Source of the DNA: Pseudocitrobacter vendiensis
GTDB lineage: Bacteria; Pseudomonadota; Gammaproteobacteria; Enterobacterales; Enterobacteriaceae
Assembly (NCBI RefSeq): GCF_943590815.1
Contig: NZ_CALSBS010000022.1
Coordinates: 25,756 to 89,755, forward strand
Direction of reading: 5' to 3'
Length of the DNA: 64,000 nt
The notes under the pieces: model-generated
The model's input: the letters and a program-made list of their open reading frames with translations, nothing else
Databases searched by the model: none
What the model was told of the DNA's origin: nothing
Translations under genes and position numbers: made by a program
Shown here: positions 37,215 to 46,920 of the stretch, piece by piece
Position numbering within the stretch: position 1 is the stretch's first letter
Layout of the letters: each line of letters starts with the position of its first letter

Positions 37215-38071
37215 TACGGGTTCCGTTTAAATTTGCTGAAATCAGGCTGACGTTTCTGGTTAAACGCATTGCGCCCTTCCTGACCTTCTTCGGTCATGTA
37301 GAACAGCATCGTAGCGTTACCCGCCAGTTCCTGCAGGCCCGCCTGACCATCACAGTCGGCGTTCAGCGCCGCTTTCAAACAACGCAGGGCCATCGGGCTG
37401 TTTTGCAGCATTTCGCGACACCAGCGAATGGTCTCTTTTTCGAGGTCAGCCAGCGGCACAACGGTGTTAACCAGGCCCATATCCAGCGCTTCCTGAGCAT
37501 TGTACTGACGGCACAGGAACCAGATTTCACGCGCTTTTTTCTGCCCGACGATACGCGCCATGTAGGATGCGCCCCAGCCGCCGTCGAAGGAGCCGACTTT
37601 CGGGCCCGTCTGACCGAAGATGGCGTTTTCTGCCGCAATCGTCAGGTCACACATCATGTGCAGTACGTGACCGCCGCCGATGGAATAGCCTGCCACCATC
37701 GCGACTACCGGTTTCGGGCAGGTGCGGATCTGGCGCTGGAAATCGAGTACGTTCAGATGGTGCGTGCCTGCATCATCCTGGTATCCACCATAGTCACCAC
37801 GCACTTTCTGATCGCCCCCGGAACAGAAGGCTTTGTCACCTTCGCCCGTCAGGACAATTACCCCGATGTTGTCGTCATAGCGTGCATCGGCCAGCGCCTG
37901 AATCATCTCTTTAACGGTCAGCGGACGGAACGCGTTACGCACCTGCGGACGGTTGATGGTGATTTTGGCAATGCCGTCAGCGGATTTCTGGTAACGAATG
38001 TCGGTGTAGCCTTCAGAACAGTCTTGCCATTCAATCGGCGCGTAAAGCATAGCTTCATCAGGATAGATCAT
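37214..38071 (-). CDS. menB: 1,4-Dihydroxy-2-naphthoyl-CoA synthase
   Basis: A 285-residue crotonase-family enzyme that closes the naphthoquinone ring. It begins [15 protein letters not shown] as in E. coli. The crotonase blocks are present: [37 protein letters not shown] (oxyanion hole) and [20 protein letters not shown], where the SFDGG segment carries the active-site serine and aspartate. It ends [11 protein letters not shown]. The ATG at 38071 is preferred to an upstream frame extension that overlaps menH. It lies 14 bp after menH. Confidence 0.97.
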   Translation of the reverse strand: MIYPDEAMLYAPIEWQDCSEGYTDIRYQKSADGIAKITINRPQVRNAFRPLTVKEMIQALADARYDDNIGVIVLTGEGDKAFCSGGDQKVRGDYGGYQDDAGTHHLNVLDFQRQIRTCPKPVVAMVAGYSIGGGHVLHMMCDLTIAAENAIFGQTGPKVGSFDGGWGASYMARIVGQKKAREIWFLCRQYNAQEALDMGLVNTVVPLADLEKETIRWCREMLQNSPMALRCLKAALNADCDGQAGLQELAGNATMLFYMTEEGQEGRNAFNQKRQPDFSKFKRNP

Positions 38072-38085
38072 AGTGTGTCCTATAG

Positions 38086-38847
38086 TCAGAGATGCACAAT
38101 CTGCGCCAGACACGCCACCACGCCCTCGGGGTTTTCCCGATGCGCGTTGTGTCCGGCGTTACGAATTACATGGCAAGGCGCGGCAAGCTCATCGGCTATG
38201 GCCCTGAATTTGCTGTCGCGTTCGCCGCAGAGATACCAGAATGGGAAGTTACGATCGCGCAGGGCATCGCGCAGATCGTCCTGCACGCTTAACGACGTTG
38301 CTAATAGCATAGCCGCCAGCGCGCTGCCGTCATTGTTTTGTCGTAGCGCCACCAGTGCGTCGCGCTGCGCAGACGTCAGGCTGGCAAAGACCGGCTGCCG
38401 ATACCAGGCGTCAAACACCTGATTCAGCGGTTCACAGGCAAAACGCTGCGCCCAGTGATTGTCCGATTGCCAGCGCTGCGCACGTTGTTCGGCGCTTTGC
38501 AGCCCCGGATGCCCCCCCTCAACCACCACGCCCAGCAATCCTTGCCACTGATGCTGACAGGCAAACGTCATCGCAATACGTCCGCCCAGCGAATAACCCA
38601 CCAGCCAGTAATTGAGGATGTTGTAACTAAGTAGCGTTGCCTGCAGCGCCGCGCTCACGTCGGCGAAATGGGTTACCCGGCAATCGGCAGAACCACCGTG
38701 ACCGGGCAAATCAATATAAAGCCGCGAGGCGCGTGGGAACGCCTCGCCTACCGTTTGCCACTCACGGCAATCACCGGAGAAACCGTGCAGGAATACCAGC
38801 CACGGTTGCCCGGCATCACCTTCGCGCGCAACGGCATTTAACATCAT
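38086..38847 (-). CDS. menH: MenH, SHCHC synthase
   Basis: A 253-residue alpha/beta-hydrolase-fold enzyme that eliminates pyruvate from the MenD product SEPHCHC. The oxyanion loop is [13 protein letters not shown], the nucleophile elbow serine is in [10 protein letters not shown], the acid is in CGERDSKF, and the histidine is in [10 protein letters not shown]. Its start overlaps the menD stop by four bases, and menB follows 14 bp later. Confidence 0.95.
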   Translation of the reverse strand: MMLNAVAREGDAGQPWLVFLHGFSGDCREWQTVGEAFPRASRLYIDLPGHGGSADCRVTHFADVSAALQATLLSYNILNYWLVGYSLGGRIAMTFACQHQWQGLLGVVVEGGHPGLQSAEQRAQRWQSDNHWAQRFACEPLNQVFDAWYRQPVFASLTSAQRDALVALRQNNDGSALAAMLLATSLSVQDDLRDALRDRNFPFWYLCGERDSKFRAIADELAAPCHVIRNAGHNAHRENPEGVVACLAQIVHL

Positions 38848-40514
38848 AGATGGCTGACCTGCGCCAGCAGCTGTTGCAGGGTTTGCGCGCCATCGGTGTC
38901 GTTAACCACCAGTTCAATCACCGTGGTGGCGGGCGTACGCCAGGCTTTATCGAGCGCTGCTTCAAGTGCGGCCCAGTCCTGCGGTTGATGATAATTCAGG
39001 CCAAACATTTTCGCCGCATGTTCAAAATGCACATTCTGCGGCATGGCGTAGAAGCGTTCACGCTCCTCCACCGGGGTAGGCAGCAGCGAGAAAATCTGCC
39101 CGCCGTTATTGTTCACCACGATAAGTACGAAAGGCGCAGAAACCTGGCGCAGCAGCGCAAGCGCGTTGAGGTCATATAACGCGGAGAGGTCGCCCACAAT
39201 CGCCAGGGTTGATTTGGCGCTGGCGCGCTGCACACCCGCCGCCGTTGAGATCAAGCCGTCGATACCGCTGGCCCCGCGATTGCTGTAGACCGGATACCCG
39301 GCAGGAAGCTGGCTTAGCGCGTCAATCAACCGGACCACAAGGCTGTTGCCGACAAAAAGCTGCCCCTGCTGCGGCAAATAATGGCGGATGCGATGTGCCA
39401 GTTGCGCTTCGCCGAAAGTTTCGCTAATGGCGCGGACGTTATCCCATGCCTGTTCAGCGAGACGCGGGATCGCCGTGCACCACGGCGTGCGTTTTTCTGC
39501 CGGATGCAATTCCAGCCAATGATCTATTTCGCATACCAGTCGGCGACCACGATGATGTGCCGGATCTAACCGCCCGGTGAGATTATCTACCAGCCAGTAC
39601 TCCTCCGGCTCACAGGCCTGCTGCCACTGCAACAGGCGTTTGCCCGTCAAGCTGCTGCCAATCTGTACCACAATTTGCGCCTGCGCCAGTTCACTCACTG
39701 CCGCCGCATTACCCAGCCACAAATCCGCACAGGGCAACGGTTGGCCCGTTTGCGAAAGGACATCGCCAATCAGCGGCCAGCCGAGCGTTTTCGCCCATTC
39801 GGCAACCTTTTTACCCTCTTCCGCACTCATGCGCCCGGCAACCACAACGCCGCGTTTTTGCCGCCAGAAGAACCAGTCGCGCTGCTTATTGCTTTCAAGA
39901 TGCAGAGATTCGCGCAGCCAGGGTTTCTCTTCCTGCCACCACGTGCCCAACGCCTGCTGCCAGTCGAGGCCCGTGTCGTCCATTTCGCCATACAGCGGCT
40001 CAGCGAACGGGCAGTTAATGTGTACGCCGCCCGCATGCAACGAGCCCAACGCGTGATCAATCGAAGAGACCAGCCAGCGAGCCGGAATATCCTGGCTCGG
40101 ACGCGGCAAAGAAAGCGTTTCTGTGGGATGTGAAGCAAACATGCCCGGCTGACGAATCGCCTGATTTGCCCCACAGTCAATCAGCTCCGGAGGCCTGTCG
40201 GCAGTCAACAGAATGATTTTTTCCCCGGTGAGCCCGGCTTCAATCAGCGCCGGATAGAGGTTCGCCACCGCCGTTCCAGAGGTAACAATCACCGCGACCG
40301 GCTGGCGACTAACCTTTGCCAGCCCTAACGCCAGGTGACCCAGCCCACGCTCATCAAAATGCGTGTGATGAATAAATGTACGGTTTTCAGCGGCCGCCAG
40401 GGTGAGCGGTGTGGAACGTGACCCCGGAGCGATGCAGATATGGCGCACGCCGTGACGGGTTAAAGCTTCAAGGATCACCGCCGCCCAGCGTCGGTTGAAA
40501 GCGCTTACTGACAT
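38844..40514 (-). CDS. menD: MenD, SEPHCHC synthase
   Basis: A 556-residue thiamine-diphosphate enzyme that joins 2-oxoglutarate to isochorismate. The N-terminus has [15 protein letters not shown] and [16 protein letters not shown], with the catalytic glutamate region ahead of [16 protein letters not shown]. The C-terminal thiamine-diphosphate motif is [17 protein letters not shown] followed by [10 protein letters not shown]. The ATG at 40514 ([12 protein letters not shown]) gives the E. coli length; a TTG six codons upstream is less likely. It lies 78 bp after menF. Confidence 0.96.
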   Translation of the reverse strand: MSVSAFNRRWAAVILEALTRHGVRHICIAPGSRSTPLTLAAAENRTFIHHTHFDERGLGHLALGLAKVSRQPVAVIVTSGTAVANLYPALIEAGLTGEKIILLTADRPPELIDCGANQAIRQPGMFASHPTETLSLPRPSQDIPARWLVSSIDHALGSLHAGGVHINCPFAEPLYGEMDDTGLDWQQALGTWWQEEKPWLRESLHLESNKQRDWFFWRQKRGVVVAGRMSAEEGKKVAEWAKTLGWPLIGDVLSQTGQPLPCADLWLGNAAAVSELAQAQIVVQIGSSLTGKRLLQWQQACEPEEYWLVDNLTGRLDPAHHRGRRLVCEIDHWLELHPAEKRTPWCTAIPRLAEQAWDNVRAISETFGEAQLAHRIRHYLPQQGQLFVGNSLVVRLIDALSQLPAGYPVYSNRGASGIDGLISTAAGVQRASAKSTLAIVGDLSALYDLNALALLRQVSAPFVLIVVNNNGGQIFSLLPTPVEERERFYAMPQNVHFEHAAKMFGLNYHQPQDWAALEAALDKAWRTPATTVIELVVNDTDGAQTLQQLLAQVSHL

Positions 40515-40592
40515 ATGTTTGTCCGGTATCAATATTGCGACTCAGTATAAATAATACGAAACAATGAGATTTTGATATGAGTCGTTAATGTT

Positions 40593-41885
40593 CTACTCAG
40601 AGAACAATAAAGAACGCAGCCCCGCTGCTTTATTTTCTATTTCTTGCCATTCTGAATCGGCCTGCGACCCGGCAACAATGCCCGCGCCTGCGTAAAGCCG
40701 CACGGTGTTGCCGCTGACCTTCGCCGACCGCAGGGTAACGCAAAACTCGCTCTGACGGCGGCTGATATAGCCTGCCGAGCCTGCGTACCATTCCCGTGAG
40801 AACGGCTCAAAGCAATCAATAAAATCGAAGGCCTGTGTACGCGGTAAGCCAGAAACGGCCGCGGTCGGTTGAAGCTGCATTAAACAGCGATAATCGTTCG
40901 CTTCTTTCAGCGTAGCCTGGATAACACGACGTATATGCTGAACTTTTCTCAGGCGAACAATTTCAACGGGCAGGATATCCAGCGTATCGACGTCCCCCTG
41001 CAAACGCGCGCAGATGTCGTCCACCACCAGCATGTTCTCGCGCTGGTTTTTATCATCATTCATCAGCCACTCGGCCAGATGCTGCGCCTGAGTCGGGTCA
41101 GGATGGCTGGCGACGGTTCCTGCCAGCGCTTCAGTGACCAGTTCGAGACCGCGCCTGCGCCACAGCCGTTCCGGGGACGAGCCGAAAAAGGCCTGCCCGG
41201 CGTCAAACGCCATAAAGAAGTGATAGCAGTTGAAATTTACCCGGCGGCTGGCGGCCATTAATGCACCGGCATCGGGCGGCGTGGTGAACGTCAGGTCAGT
41301 CGCGCGCGCCAGCACCACTTTCTCGAATTCGCCGTCAGCAATAGCCAGCGTGGCTTGTTCAATCAGACCGCGCCATCCCGTTTCACCCGGGCGGTGTACC
41401 TCGCTTTCGAGCGTCAGCGCCGGGGTATGACAGATGCTTTGTGATGACAGCTGCGCAATAAACGCTTTCGCCGCTACGGCATCGGCCTGAAGTGACATTT
41501 CGCTTGCCAGGTTAACTCTTAATGAAGCATGTCCACCCTTTCGACGCCACTCCAGACGCGGCAAAAAAAAGGCTATCTGCCTGTAATTAAAGCTATTCAG
41601 ACCGCAAATACGAATATCATCAGCATCATAGCGGGCGAGATAATCTTCGGCCTGCGCCAGGGAGGAAAACGAAACGGTCGCGCCAAGGGCGGCAAGTTCA
41701 TCATCGCCGCTGCGCTGCTGCCACCAGAATTGCGGCCAGACTGCCTGCGCATTTAACCAGCAGAGTGGGTCAAACGCATCATTCAGGGGAAAAGGAACTT
41801 CGATAGTTCGCGTGCCGGGTGAAGCGGGAAAATCGTCCGACAGAGAGTCAGCCAGACTCTTTAGCGCAGCAGAAACGGATAGCAC
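40593..41885 (-). CDS. menF: MenF, menaquinone-specific isochorismate synthase
   Basis: A 430-residue chorismate-utilising enzyme that commits chorismate to menaquinone. The start is GTG at 41885 with GGGAGG seven bases ahead. Family signatures are VVLARATDLTF, FFGSSPERLWRRRGLELVTE, ALAGTVASHPD, NQRENMLVVDDI, LQPTAAVSGLP, REWYAGSAGYIS and RLYAGAGIVAGSQ. It is the first gene of the men cluster; the 73-bp gap to menD's promoterless start suggests cotranscription. The N-terminal 150 residues are clearly diverged from E. coli. Confidence 0.95.
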   Translation of the reverse strand: MLSVSAALKSLADSLSDDFPASPGTRTIEVPFPLNDAFDPLCWLNAQAVWPQFWWQQRSGDDELAALGATVSFSSLAQAEDYLARYDADDIRICGLNSFNYRQIAFFLPRLEWRRKGGHASLRVNLASEMSLQADAVAAKAFIAQLSSQSICHTPALTLESEVHRPGETGWRGLIEQATLAIADGEFEKVVLARATDLTFTTPPDAGALMAASRRVNFNCYHFFMAFDAGQAFFGSSPERLWRRRGLELVTEALAGTVASHPDPTQAQHLAEWLMNDDKNQRENMLVVDDICARLQGDVDTLDILPVEIVRLRKVQHIRRVIQATLKEANDYRCLMQLQPTAAVSGLPRTQAFDFIDCFEPFSREWYAGSAGYISRRQSEFCVTLRSAKVSGNTVRLYAGAGIVAGSQADSEWQEIENKAAGLRSLLFSE

Positions 41886-41971
41886 GCGAACCTCCCTATT
41901 CTAAAAACCGTACATTATACGGGGTACTGGTTATAAAAAGCAGTACCCATGATTAGGGAGTGTGATTTTGC

Positions 41972-42268
41972 TCAGCGACGGGTCAATAAAAGACCTAACA
42001 CCAGCCCGACCGCAGCACCTACGCCGATACCCTGCCACGGTTTTTCGTGCACATAGTCGTCAGCGCGGTAAACCGCTTTTTTCGCCCGGTAGTAGTAAGT
42101 GTCTGAAGCATGGCTCACGCGGGATTTAACATCATGCAGCGCATTTTCCGCACGGGCTTTCAGCTCGACGTATTTCTGGTCAGCGGGATCGCCGGAAGAA
42201 CGAAGCACCTCTTCCAGGGTATCGCTCAGCAGAGTCAGGTCGTCGTCAATATGTGTTTCATTCACCAT
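41972..42268 (-). CDS. elaB: ElaB, DUF883 tail-anchored membrane protein
   Basis: A 98-residue protein with a helical, charged cytosolic part and a C-terminal membrane anchor GIGVGAAVGLVLGLLLTRR preceded by the family motif YVHEKPWQ. E. coli ElaB is an inner-membrane tail-anchored protein linked to stationary-phase ribosomes and stress tolerance. GGAGA precedes the ATG. It is a single gene between menF and elaA. Confidence 0.94.
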   Translation of the reverse strand: MVNETHIDDDLTLLSDTLEEVLRSSGDPADQKYVELKARAENALHDVKSRVSHASDTYYYRAKKAVYRADDYVHEKPWQGIGVGAAVGLVLGLLLTRR

Positions 42269-42323
42269 AGTTTATCTCCATGTTTGCTAAACCAGTGGGA
42301 TAACTATAGTCAACGCTTGCCGG

Positions 42324-42785
42324 TTACGCCTGCCCGACCTCGCGCGCCATCCCGACGTGCGGAATGCCATCTTCATCGTAAACATCGGTGACCGGGATAA
42401 AACCAAAGTGGCGATAAAAATTCTGCAGATGCGCCTGTGCGCCCAGATACAGCGCGCGTTCCGGCCAGTGTTGCGCGCAGCTTGCCAGCGCGCGTTCCAT
42501 CAGTTGATAACCCAGTTTTTCCCCACGAACGGCAGGGCTGACGATCACCCGACCAATGGAAACGGGGGAGAAATCATCTTCACTTTTCAGAAGTCTCGCA
42601 TACGCCACCAGCGTATCGCCCTGCCAGCCGAGAAGATGACGATTCTCCCCGACCAGATCATCGCCGTCGATGTCCTGATAGACACAAGCCTGCTCAACCA
42701 CAAAAACTTCACAGCGTAATTGAAGCAGCGCGTACAGTTGCGGGACGGTTAAATCAGAATGGTGCAAATCCTGCCACTGAATCAT
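42324..42785 (-). CDS. elaA: ElaA, GNAT-family N-acetyltransferase
   Basis: A 153-residue GNAT protein. The acetyl-CoA segment is IGRVIVSPAVRGEKLGYQLM, and the C-terminal YRHFGFIPVTDVYDEDGIPH is typical of ElaA. A strong AAAGGAG lies seven bases before the ATG. The substrate is unknown. It is divergent from rbn across 50 bp. Confidence 0.93.
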   Translation of the reverse strand: MIQWQDLHHSDLTVPQLYALLQLRCEVFVVEQACVYQDIDGDDLVGENRHLLGWQGDTLVAYARLLKSEDDFSPVSIGRVIVSPAVRGEKLGYQLMERALASCAQHWPERALYLGAQAHLQNFYRHFGFIPVTDVYDEDGIPHVGMAREVGQA

Positions 42786-42835
42786 GATAGGCTCCTTTAT
42801 GGTTATTGTTTTTTTACCGCCATGGGAGCGGCGTT

Positions 42836-43753
42836 ATGCAACTGACTTTTTTGGGAACATCTGCTGGCGTACCGACCCGGACGCGCAACGTCACCGCCAT
42901 TCTGCTGCATCATCAGCATCCAACGCAACCGGCAGTCTGGCTGTTTGATTGCGGCGAGGGTACGCAGCATCAACTGCTGGAAACCACGCTGCATCCGGGA
43001 AAGATCGACCGCATCTTCATCACCCATTTGCATGGCGATCATCTGTTTGGCCTGCCGGGGCTGCTGTGCAGTCGTTCAATGGCGGGCAATATGAACCCGG
43101 TGACGCTGTACGGGCCAAAAGGTTTACGCGAGTTTGTTGAAACCGCGCTGCGCCTGAGCGGCTCATGGACCGATTATCCAATGGAGATAGTCGAGGTGAG
43201 CGCCGGTTTTGTGATGGATGATGGCCTGCGTAAGGTCATGGCCTATCCGCTTAATCACCCGGTCGAATGCTACGGATATCGGGTTGAAGAGCATGAAAAA
43301 CCGGGCGCACTGGATGCAAAAGCCCTGGTTAACGCAGGCGTGAAGCCGGGGCCGCTGTTCCAGCAGCTTAAGGACGGGCTGTGCGTGACGCTGGAAGATG
43401 GTCGCGTGATTAATGGTCGCGACTATCTTTCGCCCGCCACACCGGGCAAAACGCTGGCGATTTTCGGCGACACCGCACCGTGTGAAGGCGCATCAGCGCT
43501 GGCACATGGCGTAGATATGATGGTGCATGAAACCACCCTGGAAACAGCGATGGAGGAGAAAGCTAACAGCCGCGGGCACTCATCAACGCGTCAGGCCGCC
43601 GAACTGGCGCGCGATGCGGGCGTGGGGCGTTTAGTGATTACGCACGTCAGTTCACGCTATGACGCCGAAGGATGTCGGCGGATGCTGGCAGAGTGTCGAG
43701 AGATTTTCCCGGCAAGCGAAATGGCGGAGGATTTTACCGTCATTATGCTGTGA
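42836..43753 (+). CDS. rbn: Ribonuclease BN (RNase Z-type)
   Basis: A 305-residue metallo-beta-lactamase-fold nuclease. The metal motif is [17 protein letters not shown] (HxHxDH), with the N-terminal [19 protein letters not shown]. Further metal ligands are in the [10 protein letters not shown] region, [17 protein letters not shown] and VITHVSSRY. It matures tRNA 3' ends or acts as an exo/endonuclease. The ATG at 42836 follows GGAG; an upstream in-frame start ten codons earlier lies in the elaA promoter gap. The E. coli neighbours elaD and intact yfbK are not found downstream. Confidence 0.96.
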   Translation: MQLTFLGTSAGVPTRTRNVTAILLHHQHPTQPAVWLFDCGEGTQHQLLETTLHPGKIDRIFITHLHGDHLFGLPGLLCSRSMAGNMNPVTLYGPKGLREFVETALRLSGSWTDYPMEIVEVSAGFVMDDGLRKVMAYPLNHPVECYGYRVEEHEKPGALDAKALVNAGVKPGPLFQQLKDGLCVTLEDGRVINGRDYLSPATPGKTLAIFGDTAPCEGASALAHGVDMMVHETTLETAMEEKANSRGHSSTRQAAELARDAGVGRLVITHVSSRYDAEGCRRMLAECREIFPASEMAEDFTVIML

Positions 43754-43761
43754 TCGTGACG

Positions 43762-43777
43762 GGGGCGAAACCGCCCC
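43762..43777 (+). terminator. Possible weak terminator after rbn
   Basis: A 6-bp stem GGGGCG/CGCCCC with loop AAAC lies nine bases past the rbn stop codon. There is no clear T run, so its strength is doubtful. Confidence 0.4.
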
Positions 43778-43783
43778 ATTCGT

Positions 43784-44590
43784 TCAGCGCGACAGCCCCG
43801 CGGTGAGATCCACCAGCCGGACAAACTCCGTCCGGTAACCTTTCGCATCCGCGCCTCTGGCCTGCTCTGCCCATCCTGCAATCTGCTGCCAGGAGGTTTT
43901 CGCCAGTTCATCTGAACCGCGAAGCTTTTGCCCGTAAGCGGCTACCGCTGAGAGAAAACGCATATCCGTGGACGCCATTTCAAAACTGTTTTGTAACGAT
44001 GTCGCCATCACCGTCCATCGAACCAGCCGTATCAATCAGGAAAACCAGATTGGCGGCGGGACGCTCGCTGCTGGCTAAGTCTTTCGCGGCAATATCCAGA
44101 CGTAATAAGGTGTGCTGTTCATTCCACGGCGCGGGAGAGAGTTCGTAATGGACGGTGAAAGGATGAGAGACGGATTCACAGCCGGGTCATTTTAATATCA
44201 ATGCTGCGCTCTGCGGAATTCAGCCCCTCCTGACACCCAACGTCGTTTTATCATCCGGACGTTTGCTCAAGGGAAAATAATTCAGCATTTCTTCAACCCG
44301 AACTGCATCCGGGTTAGGCAATTACCCTGGTTTAGAAAGCGACGCACATTTGCGTAGCTGGCCGTGTCCACATCGAGGCTAAACGTCGCTAGCGGGGATT
44401 GTGCGACCTGTATTACCGGATTGTCGTCGTAATGGGTGTAGCGGGAGGTATCGAACTGCGCAGAGGCACCAGCTATTGACCCCATCGAGGTATAACCTGA
44501 CATCGAACCCGATCTATAGGCGAGCCTATGAGAACAACCACTGAGGGTTAAACTACATATTGATATTATTAATAGCTTATTCTTGTACAT
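43784..44590 (-). pseudogene. yfbK: yfbK remnant: von Willebrand factor A lipoprotein, broken
   Basis: The N-terminal part is intact as a lipoprotein signal MYKNKLLIISICSLTLSGC and continues through NPVIQVAQSPLATFSLDVDT to ANVRRFLNQG. There a missing base at about 44325 shifts the frame; the shifted frame still reads LPNPDAVRVEEMLNYFP. Farther on, HPFTVHYELSPAPWNEQHTLL and NLVFLIDTAGSMDGDG restore the start of the vWA domain (metal site DTAGSMDG). The domain then breaks off and joins, in another frame, the C-terminal end MRFLSAVAAYGQKLRG...WQQIAGWAEQA. About 800 bp remain, against roughly 1.7 kb for the E. coli gene, so most of the vWA domain is deleted. The gene cannot make a working protein. 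Confidence 0.88.
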
Positions 44591-44848
44591 ATAAAATCCT
44601 TTTTAATATTTAACAACACTGAACAGTGCAATACACCCAGCACCAGGCTTGATACGTCTAATTATTTTCAAACTCATATATTGCGGAATATCCCTGGGGA
44701 GAATAACAATCACCAATAATTAATCAATGTTATATTCATTGCGTCTATATGCAATAAAAAACAACATTTCACGACATCTTTTATAGATTATATTCAGCAT
44801 GGTAAGTTATTTTAAAAACACGGACTATCTGTAGATACCCCAACACCA
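44591..44848 (-). other. A+T-rich gap between the HNH gene and the yfbK remnant
   Basis: This 258-bp gap is clearly richer in A+T than the core genes. It holds the former yfbK promoter and the 3' flank of the HNH gene. I see no convincing terminator, tRNA or coding frame, and no direct repeat that would mark an insertion end. Confidence 0.4.
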
Positions 44849-45448
44849 TTAAGCATCAATTAAAAAGTAACGATAACTAAAATCATCAATAAATTCTAAT
44901 CTGCCATCACGATGATGAAAATGACGTAACTCTCTTTTACGACTAATTTTCCGCACATCTAAGTTCAGACCATATATCGCGATTGTCACCTCAGCGCGAC
45001 GCTGGTTTTCAGGCGCGGACAATGGATTAGGTTTCAGCTCACCCGTGACATAATTCACCCAAAAGTAATCAATAAACGCGTAGCCTGGTTGGTCGCCAAC
45101 TAATAATGCTGCATCATAACCATTTTTTTTCTGTGACTGGCACGTGTCACAGCATGGATACAGATTTTCCCATTGATAAGCGAGTCGGTAAAATTGCCTT
45201 CGGGATTTAGGCTTAAAGTGTTCGAGCGTCATACGACTCTCAGCGCCTAAGCATCCTCCATCACAGAAAGCGCAATGCCCTTGCGTCATCTCGTAAAGCT
45301 TCTGTTTAGTTGTCGCATAGCGAAACCCAGAGAACCATTTGAATCGGTAGCGTTGATTATGTAATTTTTGTGCTTCGTAATGACGGCCCAGACGTTCCCA
45401 ACATTCGGCAAGATAATCCGGGCATTGGCTTCGATGAAATGCGTACAT
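44849..45448 (-). CDS. HNH endonuclease, PtuB-like (Septu-type defence)
   Basis: A 199-residue protein with a zinc-stabilised HNH nuclease core. C59-x2-C62 (GHCAFCDGG) is the first metal pair, TLEHFKPKS supplies Glu76-His77, ENLYPCCDTCQSQK supplies the central asparagine 95, and C100-x2-C103 is the second pair. This is the EHF-P-K-S...NL..CC..C pattern of the TIGR02646/PtuB type. The N-terminal 45 residues are helical and basic; the part after 115 (GYAFIDYFWVNYVTGELKPN) resembles the tail seen in this family. Its ATG follows the ATPase stop codon with no spacer. It lacks resemblance to any housekeeping E. coli gene. The predicted role is the DNA-cutting effector of an anti-phage system with the ATPase; this is inferred. 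Confidence 0.8.
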   Translation of the reverse strand: MYAFHRSQCPDYLAECWERLGRHYEAQKLHNQRYRFKWFSGFRYATTKQKLYEMTQGHCAFCDGGCLGAESRMTLEHFKPKSRRQFYRLAYQWENLYPCCDTCQSQKKNGYDAALLVGDQPGYAFIDYFWVNYVTGELKPNPLSAPENQRRAEVTIAIYGLNLDVRKISRKRELRHFHHRDGRLEFIDDFSYRYFLIDA

Positions 45449-46771
45449 TCAATCCCCCGTATATTTTGCCAATACCCGCTGCATCTGGCGTAGTTCCATC
45501 GTAACCAGGGCATTAAGTTCTTCCCCTTTAGCCTGTAAAAGCGCCGCCAACTGCATAACGTCATCTTTATTATTCTTTTCTACCATATGTTTTCGAATAG
45601 CCTCTTTAAATTCAGCAAGCTGACATTCCGTTTCTACGTCAAATTCCTCATTGATATCAAAAACTTCAGACAGGATGAGCTGATAACTCTTACCTGCGGA
45701 CGAATTCATCGCGGTGATTAATTCCACAGACGCCGAATCCTTACATACATCATAGCGTTGCTCTGGTAATCGATATACCCAGGCATCTTCTACCGAGCCC
45801 ACAACAAATGGAGAGTGTGTTGATACAAAAACCTGCGCGTTAGGTAAGAGAGTCTGAATTGCCGGTAAAATGCGACGTTGCCAGCTGGGATGAAGATGGA
45901 TATCGACTTCATCGAGAAAGAGAATAACGGGTTGCGAAAAAATATCGCGCTGCACACGCCACGGAACGGATTCAAGACGCAATGCTAAATCGGCAATCCA
46001 GGAGATAATGGACTTCAGGCCATCGGGCAGTACATCGTATTCAATGCTCTCGCCCTCAAGCTCCACTTTTACGCTCAGCGGCGATCGTTCTAAACGAAAT
46101 GATATCGTCAGCCCCGATACCTTTTTCACAAAACGACAAATCTTTAATAAGGATTCATCATAAATTTCAGCTTCACTCTCCGCTGAATCCTGGCGCGCCA
46201 GCGCGGCCTTGGTACGATTATTAGCAATCCAGTTTGCCAATACCACCGGTCTGACCGTTGCATCGAAAGATAAAGCATCTGCAAAGGGGGAAATAGCGAG
46301 TTCTTCGATTTTTGATGTATGCAGTTTTTCTCTGTTCGCGCGCTGGCCTGAATAGGCGAACGCGGCAAAATCTACGCATGCTTCAACAGGCCAATGTTCA
46401 CTCTGTGAAATTAGCCTGTATGACGTTAGGAGGCTCTGTTCATCATCAACTATCGCTATTTTTCGCGTAGCGCGTTCATCCCCGGCAGAGATAACAGCAC
46501 GCTCTTCGCAGAAACGACATGCAACGGATGCTTTACGGCTACGGAATCGCTGATGAAGAGATGAAAGACCCGAAGACTCGTGACTAAAAATGCCAGCAAG
46601 TGCATACAGCATGGTGCTTTTACCGCAACCGTTCGGCCCGGTAAAAATATGAATTTCTGCTTTTTTCACATCACACCTGGCGAGGCGCTGCCCTGGGAAA
46701 TCAATATGTGTATTCTCAAAAACGCCGGTGTCTCTAAGCGTAACGCTCTCAATTCTGTAACGTTGTTCCAT
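45449..46771 (-). CDS. SMC/ABC-like ATPase, PtuA-like (Septu-type defence)
   Basis: A 440-residue ATPase of the AAA_15/AAA_21 (ABC/SMC/OLD-like) group. Walker A is GPNGCGKST at residues 45-53. A C-x2-C pair (CRFCEE, 85-88) follows. A signature-like DVLPDGLKS lies at 247-254, Walker B VILFLDEVDIHLHP at 282-295 with Asp287-Glu288, and the switch histidine in FVSTHSPFVV at 319. The C-terminal 110 residues are charged and helical, and no TOPRIM nuclease domain is present, unlike OLD proteins. It begins the two-gene unit, 105 bp upstream of which lies the nuo terminator. Septu PtuA is the closest architectural match. Codon use looks more A+T-rich than its neighbours, suggesting transfer. Confidence 0.82.
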   Translation of the reverse strand: MEQRYRIESVTLRDTGVFENTHIDFPGQRLARCDVKKAEIHIFTGPNGCGKSTMLYALAGIFSHESSGLSSLHQRFRSRKASVACRFCEERAVISAGDERATRKIAIVDDEQSLLTSYRLISQSEHWPVEACVDFAAFAYSGQRANREKLHTSKIEELAISPFADALSFDATVRPVVLANWIANNRTKAALARQDSAESEAEIYDESLLKICRFVKKVSGLTISFRLERSPLSVKVELEGESIEYDVLPDGLKSIISWIADLALRLESVPWRVQRDIFSQPVILFLDEVDIHLHPSWQRRILPAIQTLLPNAQVFVSTHSPFVVGSVEDAWVYRLPEQRYDVCKDSASVELITAMNSSAGKSYQLILSEVFDINEEFDVETECQLAEFKEAIRKHMVEKNNKDDVMQLAALLQAKGEELNALVTMELRQMQRVLAKYTGD

Positions 46772-46875
46772 CGTTCAATCCCTGAATCGCTCTCCGTGCG
46801 TGCATACTACACCAACCGTCAGATCTGTAATCATCACGAACGCTTTTCTGCGTAATCCCTCGCAGTTCCATGCAT

Positions 46876-46905
46876 AAAAAAACCGCCGAAATCGGCGGTT
46901 TTTTC
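46876..46905 (-). terminator. Terminator of the nuo operon
   Basis: The stem AACCGCCGA/TCGGCGGTT with a short loop is flanked by A and T runs on both sides, so it can act in both directions. It lies 16 bp after the nuoN stop codon and separates the nuo operon from the ATPase-HNH pair. Confidence 0.93.
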
Positions 46906-46920
46906 ACATCAACATCAAAC

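Noticed and set aside
44591..44848. Retron RNA (msr-msd) or reverse transcriptase partnering the ATPase-HNH pair
   Set aside because: No reverse-transcriptase gene is found, and the gap shows no retron-type inverted repeats; the next gene is the yfbK remnant.
43784..46875. Prophage or integrative element around the ATPase-HNH pair
   Set aside because: No integrase, tRNA edge, direct repeat or phage gene seen.
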